Below are positions 49,667-59,600 of a stretch of DNA of 64,000 nucleotides, one piece after another; position 1 is the stretch's first letter, and each line of letters begins with the position of its first letter. The translations under genes were made by a program, and so were the position numbers. The notes beneath the pieces were generated by a model. That model had not been told where the DNA came from and ran no database searches. It worked only from the letters and a program-made list of their open reading frames with translations. The stretch is from the NCBI GenBank assembly GCA_009929615.1, contig SAAB01000001.1, forward strand, positions 1-64,000, in the 5' to 3' direction. The stretch comes from Clostridia bacterium (GTDB lineage Bacteria; Bacillota; Clostridia; Lachnospirales; Lachnospiraceae).

Positions 49667-51454
49667 ATGGAAAAATGGATGGTAGCTGCCAGAAAAGCAG
49701 ATTTTAATCGATTGGCTGAGACATTTTCAATCAGCCCGGTTCTCGCCCGGATTATGGTGAATCGGGGTTTGAAAGAAGATGAAGATTTTCGCAGATATTT
49801 GTATGGTGACTTAGGCGATCTTCATGATGGCAGTCTGTTAAAAGATATGAATAAGGGCATCCGACTTTTGAGACAGGCCATATCGGAAGGCCAGCTCATT
49901 TGTATTGCCAGTGACTTTGATGTAGACGGAGTATTTTCAGGATACATTTTATGGCAGGGCATAAGAATGGCCGGAGGACGGGCCTATGTAATTGCACCGG
50001 ACAGAATTCATGAAGGATATGGTCTGAATGAAAGAATTGTGGGAGAAGCCCATAGTAAAGGTGCCGGATGCATTATAACCTGTGATAATGGGATTGCAGC
50101 AATGGAAGCAGTGACCACGGCAAAAGAGCTGGGGATGACCGTTATCATTACAGACCATCATGAAGTTATTTATCAAAGCAATATTGATGAAAATGGCAAT
50201 GTGAAAAAGATTTATGAACTTCCGGAGGCGGATGCGGTTATTGACCCAAAGCAGGAGGACTGCCCTTATCCCTTTGATGGACTCTGCGGTGCAGGGGTTG
50301 CTTTTAAAGTGATTGAACAGCTTTATATGTCCAACGGTATTCCTAAAGAGAATCTTTATGAACTGCTGCCTTTTACTGCGATAGCTACAGTGGCTGATGT
50401 CATGGATTTAGTGGATGAAAATCGGATTATTGTTAAATATGGTCTTCATCGTCTGGCAAAAACACCCCATTTGGGACTTCAATCCCTCATTCGTCATTGC
50501 GGATTGAATAAAGAATATATTTCCGCCTACAATGTCGGCTTTGTTATCGGACCTTGCTTTAATGCGGCAGGACGGTTGGATACAGCCCAGATGGCGGAAG
50601 CTCTTTTACAGACGGAGGACAGGGAAGAAGCAGAACGGATGGCAGCAGACCTGGTTTCACTGAATCAGAGCCGTAAGGAGATGACGGTTCTTGGGTATGA
50701 ACAGGCTTTGGAAAAAATCGCAAAAGAAGAAATATATAAAGACAAAATCATGATACTGTGCCTTGAAGACTGTCATGAAAGTCTTGTGGGTATTATCGCA
50801 GGCCGACTGAAAGAGAAATATTATCGGCCGGTGATTGTAGGAACAGAGGCAAACGGAATAATTAAGGCATCGGGACGCTCGATAGAGGCTTATAATATGT
50901 ACGAAGGGCTTTCTGAATGCAGAGACCTGTTTGAACGGTTCGGTGGACATGCGATGGCTGCCGGAATGAGCCTGAAGGTGGAAAACCTTGAAATATTGAG
51001 AAGACGCCTCAATGAAAAGTGCGGCCTTACAGAAGAAAGTCTGATGCCAGTTGTTCATATAGATGTGCCAATGCCATTGGAATACATAAGTGAAGGTTTC
51101 GTTCAGGAATTAGAACTACTTGAGCCTTTCGGTAAAGGCAATTCCAAACCGATATTTGCAGAACGTCATTTTAATATTCTCAGAGCTTCGGTTATTGGAA
51201 AAAATAAAAATGTTTTAAAGATGATCGTAAAAAATGATTCAGGTGTTTCCATGGAAGCTTTATATTTTGGAGATATTGCGGCTTTTGATGCCTGTGTAGA
51301 AGCGTTTTATGGACTGGAAGCAAGAAACAAAATGTATGCCGGACTTCCAAATCCGGTCGATATGGCATTTACGTACTATCCATCTATAAATGAGTTTGGC
51401 GGGCGGCGGACGCTGCAGATAACGGTGCAGCATTTCCAAAGAATTCAGCGTTAG
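49667..51454 (+). CDS. recJ: Single-stranded-DNA-specific exonuclease RecJ
   Basis: This 595-residue DHH-family 5'-3' exonuclease is used in recombination and mismatch repair. Metal motifs are CIASDFDVDGVFSGY, CDNGIAAMEA, TDHHEV and ADVMDLV; the DHHA1 domain has GRSIEAYNMYEGLSEC and FGGHAMAAGMSL. The length fits the shorter Firmicute form. GGAGG precedes the ATG. It is followed by apt and rel, a common neighbourhood (recJ-apt-rel) in Firmicutes, though a separate promoter lies before apt. Confidence 0.94.
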   Translation: MEKWMVAARKADFNRLAETFSISPVLARIMVNRGLKEDEDFRRYLYGDLGDLHDGSLLKDMNKGIRLLRQAISEGQLICIASDFDVDGVFSGYILWQGIRMAGGRAYVIAPDRIHEGYGLNERIVGEAHSKGAGCIITCDNGIAAMEAVTTAKELGMTVIITDHHEVIYQSNIDENGNVKKIYELPEADAVIDPKQEDCPYPFDGLCGAGVAFKVIEQLYMSNGIPKENLYELLPFTAIATVADVMDLVDENRIIVKYGLHRLAKTPHLGLQSLIRHCGLNKEYISAYNVGFVIGPCFNAAGRLDTAQMAEALLQTEDREEAERMAADLVSLNQSRKEMTVLGYEQALEKIAKEEIYKDKIMILCLEDCHESLVGIIAGRLKEKYYRPVIVGTEANGIIKASGRSIEAYNMYEGLSECRDLFERFGGHAMAAGMSLKVENLEILRRRLNEKCGLTEESLMPVVHIDVPMPLEYISEGFVQELELLEPFGKGNSKPIFAERHFNILRASVIGKNKNVLKMIVKNDSGVSMEALYFGDIAAFDACVEAFYGLEARNKMYAGLPNPVDMAFTYYPSINEFGGRRTLQITVQHFQRIQR

Positions 51455-51473
51455 GGCTTTGCCTTAAAAGGTA

Positions 51474-51503
51474 TTGTTTTTTAACAGGCACCTGTGGTAA
51501 AAT
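51474..51503 (+). promoter_or_regulatory. Promoter of the apt-rel run
   Basis: TTGTTT (51474-51479), an 18-bp spacer and TAAAAT (51498-51503). The spacer holds TTTAACAGGCACCTGTGG, close to the spacer of the murT promoter. Confidence 0.55.
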
Positions 51504-51540
51504 ATTTTGTATCTATATTCCAGGAAGAGGGAGAAATTGT

Positions 51541-52065
51541 ATGAAAAAGTTAGAAGATTATGTGTTAAGTATACCGGATTTTCCGGAACCGGGCATTATA
51601 TTCAGGGATGTTACGAGCGTTTTACAGGATGGAGATGGACTTCATATGGCTATAGATGCTCTGGCAGAGAAGTTGGAAGGGCTGGATTTTGATGTGATTG
51701 CCGGTTCTGAATCCAGAGGATTTATTTTTGGAATGCCGTTGGCTTATAATCTTCATAAACCTTTTGTTTTGATTCGTAAAAAAGGGAAACTGCCAAGAGA
51801 AACAGTTTCTGTGACTTATTCACTGGAGTATGGCACGGCAGAACTGGAGATTCATAAAGATGCCATTTTACCGGGACAGAGAGTAGTTCTGGTGGACGAT
51901 TTAATTGCAACAGGAGGAACTTCAAAGGCTATGATTCAGCTTGTGGAGAGTCTTGGAGGCGTTGTTGTCAGGAATCTTTTCCTCATGGAACTGGCAGGTC
52001 TGAATGGACGCAGTCAGTTAGAGGGATATGATGTGAGTTCTGTGATAGTTTATGGAGGAAAGTAG
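51541..52065 (+). CDS. apt: Adenine phosphoribosyltransferase
   Basis: This 174-residue purine salvage enzyme forms AMP from adenine and PRPP. The PRPP motif is VVLVDDLIATGGTSKAM; upstream motifs FPEPGIIFRDVT, AGSESRGFIFG and RKKGKLPRET are typical. It starts 38 bases after the promoter, with GAGGGAG upstream, and ends 9 bases before rel. The pairing with rel is frequent in Gram-positives. Confidence 0.97.
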   Translation: MKKLEDYVLSIPDFPEPGIIFRDVTSVLQDGDGLHMAIDALAEKLEGLDFDVIAGSESRGFIFGMPLAYNLHKPFVLIRKKGKLPRETVSVTYSLEYGTAELEIHKDAILPGQRVVLVDDLIATGGTSKAMIQLVESLGGVVVRNLFLMELAGLNGRSQLEGYDVSSVIVYGGK

Positions 52066-52073
52066 GGGATTGC

Positions 52074-54368
52074 ATGGATAAAGTCATTGACGTAGATATT
52101 ATCGAAGATGACCGGGATATGTCCGAGAAAAAAGATTTTATACCGCCGGAGATTCTCTATGCTGAATTGATAGATAAGGTTAAAAAATATCACCCATCGG
52201 CAGATGTGACTCAGATAGAGAAGGCTTATCAGATTGCTTTTAATGCCCATGACGGTCAGGTACGTAAATCTGGAGAACCTTATATTATTCATCCTATTTG
52301 CGTGGCAACTATTTTAGCAGATTTAGAGCTGGATAAGGAAACGATTGTAGGCGGACTTCTTCATGATGTTGTTGAAGATACGGCTATGACCCTGGATGAG
52401 ATTGAGGCAGAGTTTGGTTATGAAGTTGCACTGATTGTGGATGGCGTTACGAAGTTGGGACAGTTGTCCTATTCGGCAGATAAGGTTGAGGTTCAGGCTG
52501 AGAATCTTCGTAAGATGTTTCTTGCCATGGCTAAAGATATAAGAGTTATTCTTATTAAGCTGGCTGACCGCCTTCATAATATGAGAACTTTGAAATATAT
52601 GAAACCGGAGAAGCAGCGGGAAAAAGCCAGAGAGACTATGGACATTTATGCACCGATTGCTCAGCGTCTCGGTATTTCTAAGATTAAGATTGAATTGGAT
52701 GATTTAGCACTTCGTTATCTTGAACCAGAAGTCTATTATAATCTGGCAAGAAATATCACATCCAAGAAGAGTGAAAGAGAAGCCTTTGTCCGGGCGATTG
52801 TGGATGAAGTCAGTCATCATATGGAAGATGGCGGTATTAAAGCAGAGGTCAATGGACGGGTTAAGCATTTCTTTAGTATTTATCGTAAGATGGTGAATCA
52901 GGATAAAACACTGGAACAGATTTACGATTTGTTTGCTGTGCGTATTATTGTTGATTCTGTAAAGGACTGTTATGCGGCATTAGGTCTCATTCATGAGATG
53001 TATAAGCCGATTCCGGGACGATTTAAAGATTATATTGCGATGCCAAAGCCAAATATGTATCAGTCTTTACATACGACTTTGATTGGACCGTCCGGACAGC
53101 CTTTTGAGATACAGATTCGTACCTTCGATATGCATAAGACGGCTGAATATGGTATTGCGGCCCATTGGAAATATAAAGAAGATCCGAATGGAAAGAATAC
53201 AGAAACGAATGAAGAGGCAAAACTGACCTGGCTGCGCCAGATTCTGGAATGGCAGAAGGATATGTCCGATAATAAGGAATTTATGAGCCTTCTGAAGAAC
53301 GATTTGGATTTGTTCTCTGAAAGTGTTTACTGTTTTACGCCGGCCGGTGATGTAAAGAACCTTCCGAATGGTTCAACCCCTATTGATTTTGCCTACAGCA
53401 TTCATAGTGCAGTGGGTAATAAGATGGTTGGTGCCCGTGTTAATGGAAAACTGGTAACAATTGATTACCGAATCCAGAACGGTGACCGTATTGAAGTTAT
53501 TACTTCCCAGAATTCAAAGGGACCAAGCCGGGACTGGCTTAATATTGTTAAGAGCACCCAGGCAAAGAATAAGATTAACCAGTGGTTTAAACTTCAGAAT
53601 AAAGAAGACAATATTGTTCGGGGTAAAGACCAGCTGATTCAGTATTGTAAAACGAAGAGCATTGTCCTCAGTGAACTTTTGAAACCCGAATATATGGATA
53701 AGGTTACCCATAAATACGGTTTCAGAGACTGGGATGCAGTTCTGGCAGCTGTAGGACATGGCGGCTTAAAGGAAGGCCAGGTTATTAATAAGCTGGTTGA
53801 AGAAGATAATAAAAAGCATAAGAAGAACATAACGGATACTCAGGTGCTTAAGAACATTTCCGATGTCAAAAAAGTGACGGAATCAAAGACAAGCAAGAAA
53901 GCTAAGAGCGGTATTGTTGTCCGTGGCATTGATGATGTGGCTGTACGTTTTTCTAAATGCTGTAATCCGGTACCGGGTGATGAAATTGTCGGATTTGTTA
54001 CCAGAGGACGAGGCGTATCTATCCACCGGACAGATTGTATTAATATAATTAATATTTCCGCAGAGGATCGGGAACGGCTTCTGGATGCAGAGTGGATGAC
54101 ATCACCGGATGAAGTTACAGGAGAACTGTATAAGGCAGAGATTAATATTTATGTGGAAGACCGTGTCGGCGTCCTTGTGGAAGTGGCAAAAGTCTTTACG
54201 GAGAGTGAGATTAATGTGACAGCTATGTCTAGCCGCTCAGGTAAGAATAACACGGCCACTCTCAATGTAACCTTTGACATTCGCAGTGTATCCCAGATGA
54301 ATAAAGTGATTGATAAACTGAGAAATCTTGAATGTGTTTATGACATCGAACGAACAACAGGAGGCTGA
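52074..54368 (+). CDS. relA: Bifunctional (p)ppGpp synthetase/hydrolase Rel
   Basis: This 764-residue stringent-response enzyme has an HD hydrolase domain (about 50-200; GGLLHDVVEDT, KLADRLHNMRTL), a synthetase domain (about 240-360; AVRIIVDSVKDCYAALGLIH, PNMYQSLHTTLIG), TGS (about 405-470; VYCFTPAGDVKNLPNGSTP) and a C-terminal ACT domain. Both catalytic halves look intact, so it can make and destroy (p)ppGpp. Its ATG follows AGGAAAGTAGGGG. The next gene starts 2 bases after its stop. Confidence 0.96.
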   Translation: MDKVIDVDIIEDDRDMSEKKDFIPPEILYAELIDKVKKYHPSADVTQIEKAYQIAFNAHDGQVRKSGEPYIIHPICVATILADLELDKETIVGGLLHDVVEDTAMTLDEIEAEFGYEVALIVDGVTKLGQLSYSADKVEVQAENLRKMFLAMAKDIRVILIKLADRLHNMRTLKYMKPEKQREKARETMDIYAPIAQRLGISKIKIELDDLALRYLEPEVYYNLARNITSKKSEREAFVRAIVDEVSHHMEDGGIKAEVNGRVKHFFSIYRKMVNQDKTLEQIYDLFAVRIIVDSVKDCYAALGLIHEMYKPIPGRFKDYIAMPKPNMYQSLHTTLIGPSGQPFEIQIRTFDMHKTAEYGIAAHWKYKEDPNGKNTETNEEAKLTWLRQILEWQKDMSDNKEFMSLLKNDLDLFSESVYCFTPAGDVKNLPNGSTPIDFAYSIHSAVGNKMVGARVNGKLVTIDYRIQNGDRIEVITSQNSKGPSRDWLNIVKSTQAKNKINQWFKLQNKEDNIVRGKDQLIQYCKTKSIVLSELLKPEYMDKVTHKYGFRDWDAVLAAVGHGGLKEGQVINKLVEEDNKKHKKNITDTQVLKNISDVKKVTESKTSKKAKSGIVVRGIDDVAVRFSKCCNPVPGDEIVGFVTRGRGVSIHRTDCINIINISAEDRERLLDAEWMTSPDEVTGELYKAEINIYVEDRVGVLVEVAKVFTESEINVTAMSSRSGKNNTATLNVTFDIRSVSQMNKVIDKLRNLECVYDIERTTGG

Positions 54369-54370
54369 TA

Positions 54371-55000
54371 ATGAATATTGCAATTAAGATGATGGTTCTT
54401 GGACCGGTAGAGACAAACTGCTATTTTTTAATAAATGAAGATACCAAGGAAGTACTTGTGATTGACCCTGCAGACCGGGCACAGCGTATTGTAGAATGGA
54501 TAAATAGTGAAGGGTTAAAGCCTGTTGCCATTCTTTTGACTCATGGTCATTTTGATCATATTATGGCTGTAGACGGACTCCGAAAGGAATATGGTATTCC
54601 TATGTATGCCAGCAAGGATGAGGTTGAAGTTCTGGCAGAGCCTCAGCTGAATGTTTCTACGATGATGGGTTCCTATGTATCTATGAAAGCAGACGAACTT
54701 TTTGCAGATGGGGAAGTGTTGGAACTGGCAGGTATAAAGCTGGAAGTTATATCAACACCGGGCCATACGATAGGAAGTGTTTGCTTCTATATTCCTGAAG
54801 AGAAGATGCTTATCAGCGGAGACTGTCTTTTTGAAGCATCTGTTGGTCGGACGGATTTTCCAACCGGAAGCAGCCGTCAGCTGATTGATTCTATTAAAAC
54901 CCGGTTATTTGTCTTGCCGGAAGATACGAGTGTTTTTCCGGGACATGGCGGAACAACAAGTATAGCTTATGAAAAGACACATAACCCTTTTGTGTACTAA
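54371..55000 (+). CDS. MBL-fold hydrolase, glyoxalase II-like
   Basis: This 209-residue metallo-hydrolase has THGHFDHIM, TPGHTIGSV, SGDCLFEASVGRTDFP and FPGHGGTTSI, the ligands of the short glyoxalase II-like (YcbL) type. It is often found just after rel in Firmicutes. CAGGAGG within the end of rel provides the ribosome site, and the gap is 2 bases. Substrate specificity is not settled for this group; thioester hydrolysis is likely. Confidence 0.9.
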   Translation: MNIAIKMMVLGPVETNCYFLINEDTKEVLVIDPADRAQRIVEWINSEGLKPVAILLTHGHFDHIMAVDGLRKEYGIPMYASKDEVEVLAEPQLNVSTMMGSYVSMKADELFADGEVLELAGIKLEVISTPGHTIGSVCFYIPEEKMLISGDCLFEASVGRTDFPTGSSRQLIDSIKTRLFVLPEDTSVFPGHGGTTSIAYEKTHNPFVY

Positions 55001-55024
55001 ATCTGAATAAGGAAGTTTATAACG

Positions 55025-56506
55025 ATGATTTATCTCTTATTTAATGAAGAACGTTATGAAAATGATATTCGGGCTCTCCTCATGGCATTTTACCATGGGG
55101 AGAAAATTTTAGCCCGAAATATAACGAATCTTGAAGAAAAAATATATGATTACACCCCTTCGGACAAGATACTGAGAGTGATTTACAAAGGTGAAAGTGT
55201 AAGTCTCTGTTTGTATGATAATCAGGGAAAGCTCCTTGGCGAAGGCTGTTGCGAACAGCTTCCAAAGGAACGCAAAGCGGGAAAAGATGTACTGAAAATC
55301 TGTCTTTACGATGTGCTTTCGAAAGTGACGGGGAAGGAACTGCCCTGGGGAACTCTGACCGGAATCCGTCCGACAAAGATTCCATTGAGCTTCTATGAAG
55401 AGGGTTTTTCTCGAAATGAGGCAGCAGAGAATCTTAGAAAGGTTTATAAAACCTCTGAAGAGAAGATTCAATTGTGTACCCAAGTGGCCCAGAATGAAAA
55501 AAGGATTCTGGACAGTGTGGATTATAAGAAAAGTCTGAGTCTTTATATTGGGATTCCATTCTGTCCGACAATCTGCCTGTATTGTTCTTTTTCAGCTTAT
55601 CCGTTAAATGTATGGAAAAAGGAAGTGGATAATTACCTGAATGCTCTTTTTAAAGAAATTCGAAAAGTGAGCGAGATGGTGAAGGATTACAAGCTTACCA
55701 GTGTTTATATGGGTGGCGGTACACCGACATCTTTGGAAGCGGATCAGATGAACCGGCTGCTGTGCGTATTGGAACAGTCCTTTGATTTAAGTACCATTGA
55801 GGAATTTACCATCGAGGCAGGCCGTCCAGACAGCGTAACCATGGATAAACTCAGAGTCATTAAAGCCCATGGTATTGAACGTATTTCCATTAATCCTCAG
55901 ACCCTGAACCAGAAAACCCTAGATATTATTGGTCGCCGGCATACGGTAGAAGATGTAGAAAATGCTTTTCACATGGCCAGACAGGCTGGTTTTAATAATA
56001 TTAATATGGATATTATTCTGGGACTGCCCGGTGAGACTGCGGAAGATGTTACAAAGACGCTGGAAGGTATTCACAGATTGAATCCGGAAAGTATGACCGT
56101 TCATTCGCTGGCGGTGAAAAGAGCATCCCGCTTAAATCAGAATCTTGAACTTTATCCACCGGCTCATCACGAAGAGGTCAACCGTATGATTCATATGGCG
56201 TGGAAAGAAGCGGAAGTTATGGGGATGGAGCCTTATTATCTCTATCGCCAGAAGAATATCGCAGGGAATCTGGAAAATGTCGGTTATGCAAAGCCTGGTA
56301 AGGAATGTCTTTATAATATTCTTATTATGGAGGAAAAGCAGAGCATTATTGCCCTGGGTGCCGGTGGTTCTTCAAAGATTGTGATTCCTGAAGAAAACCG
56401 GATTGAACGGGTTGAAAATGTAAAGAGTGTCAAAGATTATATTGAACGAATTGATGAGATGATTGGGCGGAAGATGGAAAAATTTCCGAATTTTGGGATT
56501 TTTTAA
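55025..56506 (+). CDS. hemZ: Coproporphyrinogen dehydrogenase HemZ
   Basis: This 493-residue radical SAM protein of the HemN family, HemZ branch, has about 150 residues ahead of the iron-sulfur motif GIPFCPTICLYCSFSAYP, which is where HemZ differs from HemN. Further motifs are YMGGGTPTSLEADQM, EAGRPDSV and MDIILGLPGE. The family is annotated as oxygen-independent coproporphyrinogen oxidase, but actual haem synthesis in the host is not implied because no other haem genes are in the window. It follows the hydrolase by 24 bases and ends before a strong terminator. Confidence 0.9.
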   Translation: MIYLLFNEERYENDIRALLMAFYHGEKILARNITNLEEKIYDYTPSDKILRVIYKGESVSLCLYDNQGKLLGEGCCEQLPKERKAGKDVLKICLYDVLSKVTGKELPWGTLTGIRPTKIPLSFYEEGFSRNEAAENLRKVYKTSEEKIQLCTQVAQNEKRILDSVDYKKSLSLYIGIPFCPTICLYCSFSAYPLNVWKKEVDNYLNALFKEIRKVSEMVKDYKLTSVYMGGGTPTSLEADQMNRLLCVLEQSFDLSTIEEFTIEAGRPDSVTMDKLRVIKAHGIERISINPQTLNQKTLDIIGRRHTVEDVENAFHMARQAGFNNINMDIILGLPGETAEDVTKTLEGIHRLNPESMTVHSLAVKRASRLNQNLELYPPAHHEEVNRMIHMAWKEAEVMGMEPYYLYRQKNIAGNLENVGYAKPGKECLYNILIMEEKQSIIALGAGGSSKIVIPEENRIERVENVKSVKDYIERIDEMIGRKMEKFPNFGIF

Positions 56507-56547
56507 AAAGGGACTTGAAAAAGTTTTAAGTCTGTGCTAATCTACAT

Positions 56548-56588
56548 AAAGACAAAGAAGTCACTAGTGGCTATCTTTGTCTTTTTTT
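56548..56588 (+). terminator. Terminator after hemZ
   Basis: AAAGACAAAGA (56548-56558) pairs with TCTTTGTCTTT (56574-56584), ending in a run of seven T's. Confidence 0.93.
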
Positions 56589-56613
56589 ATGTTTTTTTGG
56601 GAAAGTAGTCTTG

Positions 56614-56668
56614 AAGAATTTCCAAATCATGTAAGAAATGGAAATTCTTATCAAATACATGTAAGAAA
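56614..56668 (+). promoter_or_regulatory. Inverted and direct repeats ahead of gltB
   Basis: AAGAATTTCC (56614-56623) is perfectly inverted as GGAAATTCTT (56640-56649). Overlapping it, CATGTAAGAAA occurs at 56628-56638 and 56658-56668 within a longer CAAAT(A)CATGTAAGAAA repeat spaced 30 bases. The second copy is 13 bases before the gltB ATG and includes its ribosome site. These may form a regulator target or an RNA switch. Confidence 0.6.
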
Positions 56669-56681
56669 GGAATGGTAGAAG

Positions 56682-59600
56682 ATGAACAAAGAGACCAGAG
56701 AAATCCCTGTTCAGCCGCCTTTGTACAGACCGGAATTTGAACATGATAATTGCGGTATTGGTGCAGTTGTAAATATTAAAGGTATTAAGACCCATGCTAC
56801 TGTAGAGCAGGCCTTAACAATTGTTGAAACATTGGAGCATCGTGCAGGAAAAGATGCAGAAGGAAAGACCGGTGACGGTGTCGGAATACTGCTTCAGATT
56901 TCCCACAAGTTTTTCAGCAAAGTAACAAAGGAGCTTGGCTTTGATATTGGTGGAGAGAGAGAATACGGTATTGGTATGTTCTTTTTCCCACAGGATGAGC
57001 TGGCAAGGAATCAGGCAAAGAAGATGCTTGAAATTGTTGTTGAAAAGGAAGGTTTAGAATTCCTTGGATGGCGTAGTGTACCAATTACACCGGATGTTCT
57101 GGGACATAAAGCATTGGACTGTATGCCATCTATTATGCAGGGTTTTATCAAGAAACCGGCGGATGTGGAAAAGGGTATTGATTTTGACAGACGTCTTTAT
57201 ATCGCAAGAAGAATTTTTGAGCAGTCCAATGAAAATACTTATGTGGTCTCTATGTCCAGCCGTACCATCGTTTATAAAGGAATGTTCCTTGTAGGACAGC
57301 TTCGTCAGTTTTTTACGGATTTACAGGATAAGAACTACGAATCTGCTATTGCAACCGTTCATTCAAGATTTAGTACAAATACAACACCAAGCTGGATGCG
57401 TGCCCATCCAAACCGTTTTATCGTACATAACGGTGAGATTAATACCATCCGTGGAAATGCTGACCGTATGCTTGCCAGAGAAGAGACAATGGCATCCCAG
57501 ATTATGCATTCTGAGATGAGCAAGGTTCTTCCGGTTATTAATAACTCCGGTTCCGATTCAGCGATGCTGGATAATACACTGGAATTCCTTGTGATGAATG
57601 GTCTGGATTTACCATTGGCAGTTATGGTGCTTATTCCGGAACCTTGGATTAACAACCGAAATATGAGCCAGGCAAAGAAAGACTTCTATCAGTATTATGC
57701 TACAATGATGGAGCCATGGGACGGCCCTGCATCCATTGTTTTCTCAGATGGTGATTTGCTGGGAGCTATTCTTGACCGTAATGGTCTGAGACCATCCAGA
57801 TATTATGTGACAGATGATGATAATCTTATTCTTTCTTCCGAAGTAGGTGCTTTGGAGATTCCATCAGAAAAGGTCGTTATTAAAGAGCGTCTTCACCCTG
57901 GAAAAATGCTTTTAGTCGATACGGTTAAAGGTAAATTAATTGATGATGATGAATTAAAAGAATATTATGCGACTCGTAAGCCTTATGGTGAGTGGGTGGA
58001 TAAGAATCTTGTCAAATTAGATGAACTTAAGATTCCGAATAAAAGAGTTGAAAGTTATACGAAGGAAGAGCGTACCCGTCTTCAGAAAGCCTTTGGTTAT
58101 ACATATGAAGAATTGAAAACTTCAATTTTGCCGATGGCACAGAACGGTGCAGAGCCGATTGCAGCCATGGGTATTGACAGCCCGCTGCCTGTATTATCCA
58201 AACGGCATCAGCCGCTCTTTAAATATTTTAAACAGCTTTTTGCTCAGGTAACCAATCCTCCGATTGATGCTATTCGTGAAGAAGTAATTACTTCCACCAA
58301 TGTTTATATCGGACCTGAGGGGAATTTGCTTGAGGAAAAAGAAGAAAACTGTAAAGCAGTTAAAATCAAGAATCCTATTTTAACCAATACAGATTTATTG
58401 AAGATTAAAAATATGGATGTTGAAGGATTTAAAGTACAGACAATCCCGATTATCTATTATAAAAACACATCCCTTGAAAAAGCTATTGACCATATGTTTG
58501 TGGAAGTGGACAGAGCTTACAGAGATGGTGTGAACATGCTGATTCTTTCGGATAGAGGTGTAGATGAAAACCATGTGGCTATTCCTTCCCTTCTGGCAGT
58601 ATCCGCTTTGGAACATTACCTTGTACGGACGAAAAAGAGAACAGCCCTTGCTATGATTCTGGAAAGTGCGGAACCAAGAGAAGTTCATCATTTTGCAACC
58701 CTTCTTGGATATGGTGCATCCGCAATCAATCCATATCTGGCGCAGGAATCCATCAAAGAACTGATTGATTCCAATATGCTTGATAAAGATTATTATGCAG
58801 CTGTCAATGACTATAATGATGCCATTCTCCATGGTATTGTAAAGATTGCTTCTAAAATGGGTATTTCCACTATTCAGTCCTACCAGGGTTCTCAGATTTT
58901 TGAAGCAATAGGTATCAATAAAGACGTTATTGACCGGTATTTCACAAATACAGTCAGCCGTATTGGCGGCATTGGCTTGGATGATATTGCTTCAGAAGTG
59001 AATTTCCTTCATTCCCAGGCCTTTGACCCATTGGATTTGGAAATTGACTTATCTTTGGATAGTTCAGGTACTCACAAATTCAGAAGTGGTAAAGAAGAAC
59101 ATCTTTATGACCCGAACACAATTCACCTTCTCCAGGAATCCACCCGTAAGGGCGATTATAACCTGTTTAAGGAATACAGTGCAGCCATTAACGATGAAAT
59201 GCGAGTTATGAATCTGCGTGGCCTGATGGATTTTGATTATCCGTCGGCAGGTGTTCCTATTGATGAAGTTGAAAGTGTTGAATCCATCGTACGTCGATTT
59301 AAAACAGGTGCTATGTCCTATGGTTCTATTTCCCAGGAAGCCCACGAAACACTGGCGATTGCAATGAATACCATTCATGGTAAATCAAACAGTGGTGAAG
59401 GTGGCGAAAGTCTGGAACGTCTGACCATTGGAAAAGATGGATTGAATAAGTGTTCTGCTATTAAACAGGTGGCTTCCGGACGATTCGGCGTTACAAGCCG
59501 TTACCTCGTCAGTGCTAATGAAATTCAGATTAAGATGGCGCAGGGGGCAAAACCGGGTGAAGGCGGACATCTGCCAGGTGGTAAAGTTTATCCTTGGGTT

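Noticed and set aside
58395-58832. Long antisense reading frame within gltB (145 codons) and similar ones elsewhere
   Set aside because: It lies fully opposite a highly conserved gene, lacks a ribosome site and has a protein composition unlike the genuine genes; it is a shadow of gltB.
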